A DNA stretch of 42,457 nucleotides from Hyphomicrobiales bacterium (lineage in GTDB: Bacteria; Pseudomonadota; Alphaproteobacteria; Rhizobiales; Beijerinckiaceae), in the NCBI GenBank assembly GCA_027488155.1, contig JAIYCE010000041.1:1-42457 (forward strand), given 5' to 3'. The position numbers and the translations under genes are program-made. Below, in pieces: positions 15,650 to 26,253 of the stretch (the stretch's first letter is position 1; the number at the start of each line of letters is the position of its first letter). A model generated the notes under the pieces. The model did no database searches and was not told the origin of the DNA. It saw only the letters and a program-made list of their open reading frames with translations.

Positions 15650-17967
15650 CAGCCGCCAAGATTGAACGCGGCAAGCGCGGCCATGTTGACGATGTCGGAA
15701 TCCTTGGCACCCAGCGGCACGATCTGCACAGGCTTGTCGAGTCCAACAAGCAGGGGACCAATCACGGTCGAGCCACCCAACGTCTGCAACATCTTCGTCG
15801 AGATCGAGGCCGAATGGAATGCTGGCATGACGAGTACATTCGCCGTATCCGACAGGCGCGCGAACGGATATTGCTGTAACAATTCCTTATTAAGCGCGAC
15901 ATCGGCTGCCATTTCGCCATCATACTCGAAATCGACACGCTTCTGATCAAGAATACGTACGGCCTCGATCACTTTTGCCGAACGTTCGCCGGGCGGGTGA
16001 CCAAATGTCGAGAAAGCAAGCATGGCAACGCGCGGCTCATATCCCAAACGACGCGCGACGCGCGCGGCCTCGATGGCGATGTCGGCCAATTCTTCTGCCG
16101 TCGGCATTTCGGTAATCGCGGTGTCGGCCACCAAAACAGTCCGACCGCGTGCCAGCACAAGCGATACGCCGATCAGACGATGTCCGGGCTTCGTATCAAT
16201 GACGTGGCGAATATCCTGCAACGCAATCGAATAATTGCGCGTGACGCCTGTTACCATTGCATCGGCATCGCCGAGTGCAACCATCGCCGCACCGAAATGA
16301 TTACGGTCCTGATTAACAAGACGTTGGCAGTCGCGGAACAGATAACCGTTGCGCTGCAAGCGTTCATAGAGATAATTGGCATAGGCCGCATTGCGATGCG
16401 ACAGCCGTGCATTGTGGATTTCAATGCCTTCGCGACCTTCGAGATCGATACCGGCAAAGGCTGCAGTCTCATGGATGCGGTCTTCACGGCCGACGAGAAT
16501 GGCCGTTCCAAGACCTTGTGAAGCAAAGGATACGGCGGCGCGAATGACCTGCTCTTCCTCGCCCTCGGCAAACACGACCCGCTTCGGATAACGGCGGACG
16601 CGCTCAATGATGCGTTGGAGGGCGCCGGCGACAGGATCGCGACGGGCCGATAATTGCGCCTTGTAGGCATTCATATCGACGATCGGGCGGCGCGCGACAC
16701 CCGTCTCCATCGCGGCTTTCGCCACCGCAGGTGGAATCGTATAAATCAAGCGCGGATCAAACGGCACAGGAATGATATAATCGCGGCCAAAACGCGGGCG
16801 TGCACCCTGATAAGCGGAGGCAACTTCATCGGGCACGTCTTCGCGCGCCAATTCCGCCAATGCCAAGGTCGCAGCGATCTTCATTTCCATGTTGATCGTG
16901 GTGGCGCGCACATCGAGTGCGCCCCGGAAAATATAGGGAAAGCCGAGAACGTTGTTGACCTGATTAGGATAATCCGAACGTCCCGTTGCGATAATCACAT
17001 CGTCGCGTACGGCCATCGCTTCTTCCGGCGTAATTTCCGGATCGGGATTGGCCATGGCGAAAATGATCGGATTGGGCGCCATGGTCTTCACCATGTCGGC
17101 TGACAAAGCACCCTTTGCCGAAAGGCCGAAGAAGACATCGGCACCCTGCATAGCATCGGCCAAGGTGCGCGTTTTGGTTTCGGTCGCGTGCGCGCTCTTC
17201 CACTGATTCATCCCCTCAGTGCGGCCCTTGTAGACCACGCCTTTGGTGTCGCAGAGGATGACGTTGTCGGGCGCAAAGCCCATCGCCTTGATCAGCTCAA
17301 GGCAGGCAATGCCCGCCGCACCAGCGCCATTGCAGACGAGCTTGGTGTTCTTGATGTCGCGGCCGGTGAGTTCTAAAGCATTAAGGATGCCGGCCGCGGC
17401 AATAATCGCGGTGCCATGCTGATCGTCATGGAAGACGGGAATGTCCATCAATTCGCGCAGACGCTCTTCGATGATGAAACATTCTGGCGCCTTGATGTCC
17501 TCGAGATTGATTCCACCGAAGGACGGGCCAAGATAACGCACGGCGTTGATGAAGGCGTCAGGATCTTCGGTATCAACTTCAAGATCGATCGAATCGACAT
17601 CGGCAAAGCGCTTGAACAGAACCGCTTTGCCTTCCATCACCGGCTTTGATGCCAAAGCACCAAGATTGCCCAGGCCCAAAATCGCAGTGCCATTCGAAAT
17701 GACAGCAACGAGATTGCCGCGTGTCGTGTAATCGAATGCACGCGAGGGATCTTCGGCGATGGCTTTTACCGGGACGGCAACACCCGGCGAATAGGCGAGG
17801 GACAAATCCCGTTGGGTCGCCATCGGCTTTGTGGGCACAATCTCAAGCTTGCCGGGACGGCCCATCTGGTGAAAGTGGAGCGCTTCCTGATCGCTGATGG
17901 CCGGGCGGCCGCGTTTCATCGATTCTGCGGTGCGGGTGGTTTTCCCCGTCGTTTCCTTCTTGGCCAT
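15649..17967 (-). CDS. maeB: NADP-dependent malic enzyme, malic enzyme-phosphotransacetylase two-domain type
   Basis: 772 residues from the ATG at 17967; GGGGAG lies about 12 bases upstream and GTG or TTG starts further up are less likely. Residues 1 to about 430 are the catalytic malic-enzyme domain: [22 protein letters not shown] and the dinucleotide-binding [18 protein letters not shown]. Residues about 440-772 are a phosphotransacetylase-like domain ([15 protein letters not shown] through to the C-terminus), regulatory in characterised homologues. The enzyme decarboxylates malate to pyruvate in the cytoplasm, making NADPH, and links the TCA cycle to gluconeogenesis. NADP preference is taken from the family. 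It is transcribed divergently from mutS, an arrangement common in Rhizobiales. Confidence 0.95.
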   Translation of the reverse strand: MAKKETTGKTTRTAESMKRGRPAISDQEALHFHQMGRPGKLEIVPTKPMATQRDLSLAYSPGVAVPVKAIAEDPSRAFDYTTRGNLVAVISNGTAILGLGNLGALASKPVMEGKAVLFKRFADVDSIDLEVDTEDPDAFINAVRYLGPSFGGINLEDIKAPECFIIEERLRELMDIPVFHDDQHGTAIIAAAGILNALELTGRDIKNTKLVCNGAGAAGIACLELIKAMGFAPDNVILCDTKGVVYKGRTEGMNQWKSAHATETKTRTLADAMQGADVFFGLSAKGALSADMVKTMAPNPIIFAMANPDPEITPEEAMAVRDDVIIATGRSDYPNQVNNVLGFPYIFRGALDVRATTINMEMKIAATLALAELAREDVPDEVASAYQGARPRFGRDYIIPVPFDPRLIYTIPPAVAKAAMETGVARRPIVDMNAYKAQLSARRDPVAGALQRIIERVRRYPKRVVFAEGEEEQVIRAAVSFASQGLGTAILVGREDRIHETAAFAGIDLEGREGIEIHNARLSHRNAAYANYLYERLQRNGYLFRDCQRLVNQDRNHFGAAMVALGDADAMVTGVTRNYSIALQDIRHVIDTKPGHRLIGVSLVLARGRTVLVADTAITEMPTAEELADIAIEAARVARRLGYEPRVAMLAFSTFGHPPGERSAKVIEAVRILDQKRVDFEYDGEMAADVALNKELLQQYPFARLSDTANVLVMPAFHSASISTKMLQTLGGSTVIGPLLVGLDKPVQIVPLGAKDSDIVNMAALAAFNLGG

Positions 17968-18131
17968 TGGCGCCGTCACTCCCCTACATTTTGAAGGACC
18001 ATAGCATCGGAGCCGCAAGGCTCAACCCATCAAAGGGTTAAGCCCTGTCGGAATGAAGGGACGGGAGAAAACCGTTGAAAGCGACCGACCGGCCGATGCA
18101 GCGGCGGGACGCCTTTGCTAGGGTGATCTCC

Positions 18132-20843
18132 ATGACTGCCATCGCTGCACCATCACACCCGCGTAAGGACGCTACCGCCGGAACTGACGCGCGCGTCACG
18201 CCAATGATGGCGCAATATATCGAGATCAAGGCGGCCAATCCGGATAGTCTCCTGTTCTACCGGATGGGCGATTTCTATGAATTGTTCTTCGACGATGCCG
18301 AGATCGCCTCGCGCACGCTCGGGATCGTGCTCACCAAACGCGGCAAGCATCAAGGCGACGACATCCCGATGTGTGGTGTGCCGGTGGAGCGCGCCGACGA
18401 ATATCTGCAGCGCCTGATCGCGGCAGGCCATCGTGTCGCAGTCTGCGAGCAGACGGAAGATCCGGCCGAAGCTAAGAAGCGCGGTGCGAAATCCGTCGTC
18501 AAACGCGATGTGGTCCGGCTCGTCACGCCGGGGACGATCACCGAGGAGCGGCTGCTCGACCCGGCCCGCGCCAATCTCCTCTGCGCGATTGCGCGCATCC
18601 GCGCAGGCGAGGAAGCTTGGGATTATGCGCTGGCCTCAGCCGACATATCGACGGGACGCGTCAACCTGATCGCCAGCGATGGCGGGCGGCTGGCGGCCGA
18701 TATCGCCCGCATCGACCCGCGCGAATTGCTGGTGCCCGATTCGCTCATCGACGATCCCGTCCTGTCGCCGATCTGGCGCGATTGCCGTGCGGCGCTCACA
18801 CCGCTTGCCCGCGACGGGCTCGATTCGACCAATGCCGAACGGCGCATTCTTGACTTCTACGGCTTACAGACGCTCGATGGTCTTGGTCGTTTCTCGCGCG
18901 CCGAAACGGTCGCACTCGCCGCAATCCTGCTCTACATCGACAGGACACAACTGGGCGTGCGGCCTGCGCTTTCGCCGCCCCAGCGCGACGGGCAGGGCGA
19001 GACGGTCCTAATCGACCCAGCGACACGCGCCAATCTGGAACTCATCCGCACCTTGCAAGGCGAGCGAACCGGCTCGATTCTGGCCGATCTCGATCGCACA
19101 AGGACGCCGCAAGGCGGGCGTTTGCTGGCTGAATGGATTGCGAGCCCGCTGACGATCATCGAGGCCATTGCACAACGCGCCGAGGCCGTCGCATTTCTCG
19201 TCGAGGACCGAGCGCTGCGTTCTTTGCTGCGCGGAGATCTGGCGCGCCTGCCCGATCTCGCCCGCGCACTCGGCCGCATCGCCGTCAATCGCTGCGGGCC
19301 GCGCGATCTGGCCGTGCTGCGGGATGGTGCCTTGGCTGCTGCACGCATGGGCGAACGGTTTTCTGCCTGCACGATGTTGCCGGCCTTGCTGCGTAAGGGG
19401 CTACAAAACCTACTCAGGCTCGATCCGGCTTTTGCGGCGCGGTTTTCGGATGCTTTAGCGGAGGAATTGCCGCTCAACCGACGCGATGGTCATTTCATCC
19501 GTTCCGGCTACGATGCCGAACTCGATGCAACCCGCAGCTTGCGCGACGATAGCCGTAAAGTCGTGGCAAGCCTGCAGGCGCATTATGCAGAGACGACGAA
19601 CGTCAAGAATCTGCGGATCAAGCACAATAATTTTCTCGGCTATTTCATCGAAGTCCCGCAACAGGCGGGCGAGACCTTACGCGCCGATACGCAATTCATT
19701 CATCGCCAGACGATGCAGGATGCGATGCGGTTTTCCACTGCCGAACTTGGCGAATTAGAAGCGAAGATTGCGTCGGCGGCAGACCGCGCGCTGGCTTTTG
19801 AGAACGCTGTCTTCGACCGCCTCGCCGCCGATGCAATGGCCCATGCCGACACGCTTAAAGCCACTGCCGATGCACTCGCCTTGATCGACACGCTTGCGGC
19901 GCTCGCCGAGCGCGCGGAAGAAGGCCGCTGGAATAGACCGAAGGTCGATGACAGTCTCGCCTTCGCAATCGAAGGCGGCCGCCATCCCGTCGTCGAGAGT
20001 GCACTCAAGAAAAGCGGCGAAGCCTTTGTGGCGAACGGATCGGACCTGTCGCCACCATATGCGGGAAACGATGGCCGCATCGGGCTCATCACCGGACCTA
20101 ACATGGCCGGCAAATCAACCTATCTTAGGCAGAATGCCGTGATCGCGCTTCTTGCGCAGATCGGCTCTTTTGTTCCTGCGGAAGCGGCGCATATCGGCGT
20201 CGTAGATCGCCTATTTTCACGCGTCGGGGCGGCCGACGATCTCGCACGGGGACGCTCGACCTTTATGGTCGAAATGGTCGAGACCGCCGCTATCCTCAAT
20301 CAGGCAACGGAGCGATCCTTCGTCATTCTCGACGAGATCGGCCGCGGGACCGCAACATTCGACGGGCTGTCGATTGCGTGGGCGGCGATTGAATATCTGC
20401 ATGAAGCCAATCGTTGCCGCGCTCTGTTTGCGACGCATTACCATGAATTGACGGCCTTGGCGGGCCGTTTGCCGCGCCTCGTCAACCTCACCATGCGCGT
20501 CAAGGAATGGAATAACGAGGTCATCTTCCTGCACGAGGTGATGCCTGGAACAGCCGATCGATCCTACGGCATTCAGGTCGCGCGCCTTGCCGGTCTGCCG
20601 ATGGCGGTTGTTGAAAGAGCGCGCACAATTCTCGCCGAACTCGAAGATACACAACGACAAGCACCCGTCGAAAAAATGATCGGCGACCTACCGCTGTTCT
20701 CGGCAAAACCTGTGCGGACTTTACAACCTTACGATGATAAGCCGGATGAATTTCGCGCTGAGATTGAACGACTTGATCCGGATTCGCTTTCTCCACGCGA
20801 GGCGCTCGATGTGCTCTATCGGATCAAATCATTATTGAATTAA
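18132..20843 (+). CDS. mutS: DNA mismatch repair protein MutS
   Basis: 903 residues from the ATG at 18132; a TTG at 18075 could add 19 residues. The mismatch-recognition domain has the conserved F-x-E motif in [13 protein letters not shown]. Connector, lever and clamp domains follow. The C-terminal ATPase has Walker [12 protein letters not shown] (about residue 655), Walker [17 protein letters not shown] and the ATHYHEL switch. It recognises mispairs on DNA and recruits MutL. It is of full family length with no disruption. In many relatives glnD follows mutS; here a receiver-domain gene and olsB follow instead. Confidence 0.97.
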   Translation: MTAIAAPSHPRKDATAGTDARVTPMMAQYIEIKAANPDSLLFYRMGDFYELFFDDAEIASRTLGIVLTKRGKHQGDDIPMCGVPVERADEYLQRLIAAGHRVAVCEQTEDPAEAKKRGAKSVVKRDVVRLVTPGTITEERLLDPARANLLCAIARIRAGEEAWDYALASADISTGRVNLIASDGGRLAADIARIDPRELLVPDSLIDDPVLSPIWRDCRAALTPLARDGLDSTNAERRILDFYGLQTLDGLGRFSRAETVALAAILLYIDRTQLGVRPALSPPQRDGQGETVLIDPATRANLELIRTLQGERTGSILADLDRTRTPQGGRLLAEWIASPLTIIEAIAQRAEAVAFLVEDRALRSLLRGDLARLPDLARALGRIAVNRCGPRDLAVLRDGALAAARMGERFSACTMLPALLRKGLQNLLRLDPAFAARFSDALAEELPLNRRDGHFIRSGYDAELDATRSLRDDSRKVVASLQAHYAETTNVKNLRIKHNNFLGYFIEVPQQAGETLRADTQFIHRQTMQDAMRFSTAELGELEAKIASAADRALAFENAVFDRLAADAMAHADTLKATADALALIDTLAALAERAEEGRWNRPKVDDSLAFAIEGGRHPVVESALKKSGEAFVANGSDLSPPYAGNDGRIGLITGPNMAGKSTYLRQNAVIALLAQIGSFVPAEAAHIGVVDRLFSRVGAADDLARGRSTFMVEMVETAAILNQATERSFVILDEIGRGTATFDGLSIAWAAIEYLHEANRCRALFATHYHELTALAGRLPRLVNLTMRVKEWNNEVIFLHEVMPGTADRSYGIQVARLAGLPMAVVERARTILAELEDTQRQAPVEKMIGDLPLFSAKPVRTLQPYDDKPDEFRAEIERLDPDSLSPREALDVLYRIKSLLN

Positions 20844-20996
20844 ATACTCTCAATGTTTTTGTATTTTATAAGTCATTCCTTAAAACCGTTCGTCATAAAA
20901 AAGCTGAAAAATATAAATTGAGAAGGCTGATGCTATTGGATCTCGCTTCTGCGCCTGAACGATGCGTGCAACCCCTTATAGTCTCTGGCTAGCGAG

Positions 20997-21548
20997 ATGA
21001 AATGGTCCGTCGTCCGCAAGCCGGTCGTGGGACGGCAGGCCTCGCTCAGGCTCGATGCGATTGGACGGACTGCCCAACTGCCGGAGCCCGCCGTCGGGCC
21101 CGTGGCACTCATTGCCGATGATTGCCCAGTCAACCGCCTGCTGGCCTGCCGCCTTCTTGAGCAAGAAGGCTATCGGACAGTGGCAGCGGCGGACGGTATG
21201 GAGGCGGTTGATTGCGTGGCACAGCGCCTGTCCGAACGCGGTGAACCATTCAATCTCATTCTAATCGATCTGCGGATGCCTGGTCTCGATGGGTTCATGA
21301 CGTCAAAACAGATCCGCGGGGTAGAAGCGCTCTTCCTCGCGCCGCTTGCGTACATCGCAGGCCTTTCGGCTTTTGTGACGTCAGAAATGGTGACCGCAGG
21401 CCAAGCGGACGGCATGGACGATATTGTGGCCAAAACGCTCATACCTTCGACACTGGCTCGGCTGAGCAATGCTGCGACCCAAAGATCTGTCATTAATCTG
21501 TCAAAAAGTTGTAAGAGAGACCGCGCAATTGCTCGGACACGGGGCTGA
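20997..21548 (+). CDS. Stand-alone response-regulator receiver (CheY-like) protein
   Basis: 183 residues. A 35-residue N-terminal extension precedes a receiver domain with the acidic pocket D41-D42, phospho-acceptor D91 in LILIDLRMPGLDGF, the Ser/Thr switch S124 (GLSAF) and K146 (VAKTLIP). No DNA-binding or enzymatic output domain follows, only a basic tail rich in Ser, Lys and Arg. It would act through protein contacts, like single-domain or phosphorelay receivers of alphaproteobacteria. No histidine kinase is nearby. It ends 16 bases before olsB, so the two may share a transcript. The start is not strongly marked; a shorter form beginning nearer residue 30 is possible. Confidence 0.82.
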   Translation: MKWSVVRKPVVGRQASLRLDAIGRTAQLPEPAVGPVALIADDCPVNRLLACRLLEQEGYRTVAAADGMEAVDCVAQRLSERGEPFNLILIDLRMPGLDGFMTSKQIRGVEALFLAPLAYIAGLSAFVTSEMVTAGQADGMDDIVAKTLIPSTLARLSNAATQRSVINLSKSCKRDRAIARTRG

Positions 21549-21564
21549 TCTGGAATATGAAACC

Positions 21565-22422
21565 ATGCTGACGCTCCGTCTCCCAAGCGGGGGCCATTTC
21601 TTACCACTATCCCGCTTGGCACCCGAGGATCGTATTCTCGGCCGCATCGGCGCACTCGAAGTGCGGCTGGCCACGAAGAAGAAGCATATCAAGAAAGCGC
21701 AACGTCTTCGCTATGAGGTGTTCTACGGTGATGGCCGTGCCATTCCCGATCTCGTCGCACGATTTTCCCGTCGCGACATGGATGCATTCGATGCGGTGTG
21801 CGACCATCTCCTCGTCGTCGACACGGAGAAGAAATTCGGTCGTAAGATCGTCGGTACCTACCGGTTGTTGCGGCGTGACATTGCCGAACAGCATTTTGGT
21901 TTCTACAGCGAAAGCGAATTTGACATTATGCCGATCTTACAGCGGCATCCACAGGCGCGCCTGCTTGAACTCGGTCGTTCCTGTGTCTTGAAACCCTATC
22001 GCGACAAGCGCACCGTTGAATTGCTCTGGCATGGAATCTGGACCTATGTGCGCCAACATCGCATCGATGCCATGTTCGGTTGCGCAAGTTTTGACGGCAC
22101 CGATCCTGATCGGCTTGCGCTGCCGTTAAGTTTTCTGGCCCGCAACGCGCTTGTGCGCGACGAATGGCGGATGCGCGCACTCGACAATCGCTATGTTGCG
22201 ATGGACCGTATGGCAGAAACACACATCGATCCCAAAAGAGCAATTGCCGCCATGCCGCCCTTGATTAAAGGTTATCTCCGCCTTGGCGCACGCTTTGGCG
22301 ATGGCGCAGTGATCGACAAGCAATTCAACACGATCGACGTTCTGGTGGTCTTGCCGGTCAGCGACATCGAACCGCGCTACATTGCGCATTTCGGTGCCGA
22401 GGCCGAGCGCCACGCGGCATGA
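21565..22422 (+). CDS. olsB: L-ornithine N(alpha)-acyltransferase (ornithine-lipid synthesis)
   Basis: 285 residues from the ATG at 21565, which lies after the receiver gene; an in-frame ATG at 21469 would overlap that gene by 80 bases. It has the GNAT-like acyltransferase pattern of OlsB: LGRIGALEVRLA (25-36), AQRLRYEVFY (45-54), DHLLVVD, GTYRLLR, LELGRSCVLKPYR and MFGCASFDGTDP. OlsB transfers a 3-hydroxyacyl chain from acyl carrier protein to ornithine, the first step to phosphate-free ornithine lipids. Its partner OlsA is not in the window. The tail MPPLIKGYLRLGARFGDGA is the conserved end of the family. Converges with the SDR gene. Confidence 0.9.
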   Translation: MLTLRLPSGGHFLPLSRLAPEDRILGRIGALEVRLATKKKHIKKAQRLRYEVFYGDGRAIPDLVARFSRRDMDAFDAVCDHLLVVDTEKKFGRKIVGTYRLLRRDIAEQHFGFYSESEFDIMPILQRHPQARLLELGRSCVLKPYRDKRTVELLWHGIWTYVRQHRIDAMFGCASFDGTDPDRLALPLSFLARNALVRDEWRMRALDNRYVAMDRMAETHIDPKRAIAAMPPLIKGYLRLGARFGDGAVIDKQFNTIDVLVVLPVSDIEPRYIAHFGAEAERHAA

Positions 22423-22439
22423 TTAAATCTAGGTCTGCG

Positions 22440-23291
22440 TTAAAGGAACGATTTTAGACCTTCCCGATAGGTCGGATACAATAAAATATCATCGCCGAAT
22501 TCCGCATGGATGAGCGCATTCGAGACACGTTTGTTCTCTTCGTAAAAACTCAACCCCATCGGCGACAGGCCCGCTTGTTGCCAATTGATGGCTGGAGGCG
22601 GCTCTTTATTCAGCAGCTTTGCTGCATAGGCGGTCACATCCTGCGGCGGTGCAGGCTCATTATCGGTGACATTATAAACTCCCCCATGGCGCGAATTTTC
22701 AAGCGCTGCGTGCGTGACGCGCGCAATATCGTCTACATGAATGCGGTTGAAAACCTGCCCCGGCTTGACAATGCACCGCGCCGTTCCCGCACGCATCTGT
22801 TCGATGGCGTTCTGACCCGGCCCGTAAATTCCGGCGAGACGGAGCGTGACGGTTGCGGCGCCTAACAAAGTGCCAGTTCTTTGCCAATTCAACTCCGCCT
22901 CATATCGGCGTACCGAACGCGGCTGCATCGGCGTGGCTGGATCTTTTTCCGTCACCCATGCCCCGTCGCGATCACCATAGACGCCAATCGTCGAATAATA
23001 GACGATGGACTTCAAACGCGTATGACCCTGCAAAATCTGCGTGATGGCTTCACGCCCATCGCCTTGCTCTTGCGGCGGGACAGACACAATCAGCGCATCG
23101 GCCTGCCTTAAGGCTTTGGCACAATCCACTGTCACACTTTGTCCATCAAATACAAAAGCTTGAAAACCTTCACGGCGAAGCGCATCCACCTTATCGGCCG
23201 TGCGCACAGAACCGGCGATAAAATAATCCTCTCCGTAAAGCGTGGCGAAACGTTGCGCGGAATAGCCGAAGCCGAGACAGAATACATTCAT
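22440..23291 (-). CDS. NAD(P)-binding SDR/epimerase-like protein (YeeZ type)
   Basis: 283 residues from the ATG at 23291, which overlaps the queG stop by 4 bases (ATGA). The N-terminal Rossmann strand-turn is [16 protein letters not shown], an atypical G-x-G-Y-S form shared with YeeZ-like proteins. [13 protein letters not shown] corresponds to the SDR catalytic region, with RRYEAE holding an R rather than the usual YxxxK spacing. [12 protein letters not shown] and [12 protein letters not shown] are typical of extended SDR/epimerases. Coenzyme binding is likely; the reaction is unknown. Third gene of the GST-queG-SDR unit. Confidence 0.85.
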   Translation of the reverse strand: MNVFCLGFGYSAQRFATLYGEDYFIAGSVRTADKVDALRREGFQAFVFDGQSVTVDCAKALRQADALIVSVPPQEQGDGREAITQILQGHTRLKSIVYYSTIGVYGDRDGAWVTEKDPATPMQPRSVRRYEAELNWQRTGTLLGAATVTLRLAGIYGPGQNAIEQMRAGTARCIVKPGQVFNRIHVDDIARVTHAALENSRHGGVYNVTDNEPAPPQDVTAYAAKLLNKEPPPAINWQQAGLSPMGLSFYEENKRVSNALIHAEFGDDILLYPTYREGLKSFL

Positions 23292-24541
23292 GCGACAGGT
23301 TCCAATTGCCATTCAGCGCAGACAGTTGCGTCGTTTTCCTGCGCAAGATGCGTTTTACGCAGTGCTTCGAATGTGGGTGGCGACAGAAGACGCGACAATG
23401 CCCATACCGCAGCGCCGCGTACGATAGGTGCAGGATCATCGAGCAAAGCCTGCGCTTTTTCAACCAGCGCCACATCGCCGGAATTACCGATCGCGATCAG
23501 CACATTGCGCACGAAACGATCGCGCCCCGTGCGCTTAACGGGCGTTGCGGCAAAGAATTGACGAAAGGTAGCATCATCGAGCATTGCTAAGTCTGCAAGT
23601 TTTGGTGCCGCCAATTCGGCGCGCATGGCCATTTTTGTATCGCGCGATGCGGTGGCGAAACGGTTCCATGGGCACACCGCAAGACAATCATCGCACCCGA
23701 AAATACGATTGCCTATCGGTTCCCGAAACTCTGTTGGAATAGGGCCATGATGTTCAATGGTGAGATACGCAATGCAGCGGCGTGAATCGAGCGTGTAGGG
23801 CGTGGGAAAAGCGTCTGTCGGACAAACGGTCAAACAACGCGTGCAAGACCCACAATGATCGGGCGACGCGACATCGAACGGCAATTCCGCAGTCGTGAAA
23901 ATCGCGCCGAGAAAAAGCCATGAACCATGTTCGCGCGAGACCAGCACAGTGTGCTTGCCCTGCCAGCCCAAACCGGCCGCAGCGGCCAAGGGCTTTTCCA
24001 TCACAGGTGCAGTATCGACGAAAACCTTCACATCGGCACCAGCTTGCTTGGCAAGAAACCCTGCAATCTGTTTGAGCCGTCCTTTGATGACATCGTGATA
24101 ATCGCGCATGCGCGCATAGACGGAGATGGTGCCGATCTCGCTTTGCGCGAGTGTCGCCATGGGATTGGTGGCGGGTGCGTAAGATGTGCCAAGCATGATG
24201 ATGGATTTCACATCAGGCCAGAGCGCGCGCGGATCGGCGCGCCAATCCGTTTTCTCAGCGAGCCACTCCATCCCGGCGTGATGGCCTTTGGCGAGATGCT
24301 CTTCGAGCCGCGCGCGCAGATGCGGCACGCTTGCGGGAGAGGCGATGCCGAATGCAGAAAAGCCTTCCGCGCGGGCGCGGGCTTCCAGCGTCTCGCGGAG
24401 CTTTGCGGGCGTCAGAAATCGAGATCCGCGTAATGCGGCGCTGCGTCCATCCCCGCCATGCGATCCATCAGCAGCGGCCGGAACGAGGGACGCGACTTCA
24501 CTTTCTGATACCAGTGTTTCGCCGCTTCGTTTTCCGCCCAT
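23288..24541 (-). CDS. queG: Epoxyqueuosine reductase QueG
   Basis: Cobalamin-dependent iron-sulfur enzyme that reduces epoxyqueuosine to queuosine in tRNA. Two ferredoxin-like clusters are visible: [12 protein letters not shown] and [13 protein letters not shown]-terminal HEAT-like segment (about residue 345 on) and the catalytic-region motif [22 protein letters not shown] are present. The only in-frame ATG before the conserved domain, at 24541, gives 417 residues and overlaps the GST gene by 130 bases. The family's N-terminus matches from residue 43 ([19 protein letters not shown]), where a CTG at 24415 overlaps the GST stop as CTGA. That copies the ATGA couplings of the neighbours, so a rare CTG start (375 residues) is a real alternative. 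Function is firm; the start is not. Confidence 0.93.
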   Translation of the reverse strand: MGGKRSGETLVSESEVASLVPAAADGSHGGDGRSAALRGSRFLTPAKLRETLEARARAEGFSAFGIASPASVPHLRARLEEHLAKGHHAGMEWLAEKTDWRADPRALWPDVKSIIMLGTSYAPATNPMATLAQSEIGTISVYARMRDYHDVIKGRLKQIAGFLAKQAGADVKVFVDTAPVMEKPLAAAAGLGWQGKHTVLVSREHGSWLFLGAIFTTAELPFDVASPDHCGSCTRCLTVCPTDAFPTPYTLDSRRCIAYLTIEHHGPIPTEFREPIGNRIFGCDDCLAVCPWNRFATASRDTKMAMRAELAAPKLADLAMLDDATFRQFFAATPVKRTGRDRFVRNVLIAIGNSGDVALVEKAQALLDDPAPIVRGAAVWALSRLLSPPTFEALRKTHLAQENDATVCAEWQLEPVA

Positions 24542-25104
24542 GGCACATCGCCGAGATAATCCGCCACCGAAAGCTGCGCGGCGGCGGCGAGATCAGCATA
24601 GCTCAGCGCATCGCCTGCAAGCCAGTTCCGTTCGGCATGGAGATAGCCGATATAGGCGAGATGATAGCGTATATTGGCGCGGGCTGCGCGGATCGCCGCC
24701 ATATCCGGCGCGCCGCCGCCCTGTTCGGTCGGCATGAAGCGCTTGAAGATCTTCTCATGCGCCAGATAGCCGGTCACCTCTTGGTGCATCTTGCCGTTGA
24801 ACCAATCCATCAGGCGACGCACCTCGACCCGGCCTTTCGGATCGGGCGGCAGGAGTCGACGTTCGCCAAGGGCCAGCCCCCGCGTCTCGTCGAGATATTC
24901 GGCGGCCGGCATCGCGCCAATCACAAGACCGACCTGCTCTTCCTGATAGACAGGTGTTGCGCCAGCCGGGTTCATGCGCAAAAAATCGAGGCGGCGTTCC
25001 CAGACGCGCTCCTCGATCAGATCGGCATCCAGCCCCAATTCGCCCAGAACCAAACGCATGAAGCGCGACTGGGCACAAAAGGCATTATGGTAGAGCGTGG
25101 CCAT
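24412..25104 (-). CDS. Glutathione S-transferase family protein
   Basis: 230 residues from the ATG at 25104. The N-terminal thioredoxin-like domain begins [20 protein letters not shown]; the conserved cis-Pro stands in GATPVYQEE. The C-terminal all-helical domain includes [21 protein letters not shown], the N-capping/D-x-A motif typical of GSTs. The Cys-x-x-Ser pair near the N-terminus (C11, S14) suggests thiol-transferase or beta-class chemistry. It is the first gene of the unit with queG. It is divergent from uppP, 152 bases apart. The substrate is unknown; the queG link may reflect conserved gene order rather than shared pathway. Confidence 0.9.
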   Translation of the reverse strand: MATLYHNAFCAQSRFMRLVLGELGLDADLIEERVWERRLDFLRMNPAGATPVYQEEQVGLVIGAMPAAEYLDETRGLALGERRLLPPDPKGRVEVRRLMDWFNGKMHQEVTGYLAHEKIFKRFMPTEQGGGAPDMAAIRAARANIRYHLAYIGYLHAERNWLAGDALSYADLAAAAQLSVADYLGDVPWAENEAAKHWYQKVKSRPSFRPLLMDRMAGMDAAPHYADLDF

Positions 25105-25256
25105 TCGCCCGCAGCTCCGTTGCATCGAACAGGAAAAAGGACGCGGCCATGGCGCCGCGCGGGGACCCCGTATAGAACCCGAAACGGATGGCGACAACCC
25201 GATTCGAAAGGGCGGCGGGTTGCGCGCATGCGTTCATCAGAGGGAAGTTGACCGAA

Positions 25257-26072
25257 ATGGACATGATTGCGGCGTTTAAGGCAGCCATTCTCGGCATTCT
25301 TGAAGGATTTACCGAATATTTACCGGTTTCATCGACAGGGCATCTTTTGCTTGCCGAGCATTTCCTCAATCTCGATTTCGGCAATGAGCAATTCAGCAAG
25401 ACCTTCGTGGTTCTCGTTCAGTTCGGGTCGATCCTCGCGCTTGTCGGCTATTATTTCCGCCGCCTTCTCACCATCGCGCTCGCCGCCCGTCACGATCGTG
25501 GAGCACTCAATTTCATCATTGGCGTTTTGATCGCCTTCCTGCCCGCCGCCATCATCGGGGCGGGCTTACATGGCTTCATCAAGGGTGTGCTGTTCAACCC
25601 GCTCATCGTGTGCATCGCGCTCATCGTCGGCGGGTTCATCCTGCTCGTGGTCGACGAGATGAAGCTGCCGCAAGATCGCGACGATGCGACCCGCTTTCCG
25701 CTGAGTATGTATTTTAAGATCGGTCTCGTGCAATGCGTCGCGATGATCCCCGGCGTCTCGCGTTCGGGCGCGACCATTGTGGGCGCGATGCTGATGGGCG
25801 CATCGAAACGCGCGGCGGCGGAGTTTTCTTTCTTCCTCGCCATGCCGACCATGGCGGGCGCTTTCGCCTATGATCTTTACAAGAACTACAAATTCCTGAG
25901 CACTTCGGATTTCGGAATCATCGGTATCGGTTTCATCACCGCCTTCATCTCAGGCTATATCGTGGTGTCGGGCCTGTTGAATTATGTGAGCAAGCACGGC
26001 TTCAAACCTTTTGCCTGGTGGCGCATCGCCGTCGGCTCGGCTGGCTTGGCCGCGCTGATGGTGTGGGGGTGA
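25257..26072 (+). CDS. uppP: Undecaprenyl-diphosphate phosphatase (BacA/UppP)
   Basis: 271 residues from the ATG at 25257 (AGAGGGA upstream). It is an integral membrane protein with about eight helices. The first signature is [17 protein letters not shown] (about residues 13-29), containing the catalytic Glu/Ser/His set. The second is [13 protein letters not shown], with the conserved Arg-Ser-Gly. It converts undecaprenyl pyrophosphate to the phosphate carrier at the periplasmic face, recycling lipid carrier for peptidoglycan and other polymers. It can raise bacitracin tolerance in hosts where studied. It is followed at once by a twin-hairpin element. Confidence 0.96.
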   Translation: MDMIAAFKAAILGILEGFTEYLPVSSTGHLLLAEHFLNLDFGNEQFSKTFVVLVQFGSILALVGYYFRRLLTIALAARHDRGALNFIIGVLIAFLPAAIIGAGLHGFIKGVLFNPLIVCIALIVGGFILLVVDEMKLPQDRDDATRFPLSMYFKIGLVQCVAMIPGVSRSGATIVGAMLMGASKRAAAEFSFFLAMPTMAGAFAYDLYKNYKFLSTSDFGIIGIGFITAFISGYIVVSGLLNYVSKHGFKPFAWWRIAVGSAGLAALMVWG

Positions 26073-26122
26073 ATTTCTTTTTGTTATGAACCCGCCGAGA
26101 AATCGGCGGCGGCCATGCGGCC
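26073..26122 (+). repeat. Twin-hairpin intergenic element, copy A (after uppP)
   Basis: A T-rich run (TTTCTTTTT) is followed by hairpin 1, CCGCCGA-GAAA-TCGGCGG (26092-26109, GAAA tetraloop), and hairpin 2, GGCC-ATGC-GGCC (26111-26122). The same layout and core GAGAAAT occur after trpS. Further right, TCGTCATTGCGAGGAGG (26149-26165) resembles a sequence widely dispersed between bacterial genes. The remaining bases to the coaA stop at 26254 hold no gene. Confidence 0.6.
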
Positions 26123-26253
26123 TTTCGCGCGGCGCGCGTCAACCACTCTTCGTCATTGCGAGGAGGGCGACGCCCGACGCTGAAATCCACCATTAGGCGC
26201 GCTCCACGCCCACGATGGATGGCTTCGTCGCGTCGTGCGGTGTGGTCTGCGAT

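Noticed and set aside
26149-26165. TCGTCATTGCGAGGAGG as a separate mobile element
   Set aside because: It resembles a widespread intergenic sequence, but one partial copy without ends does not support a mobile element.
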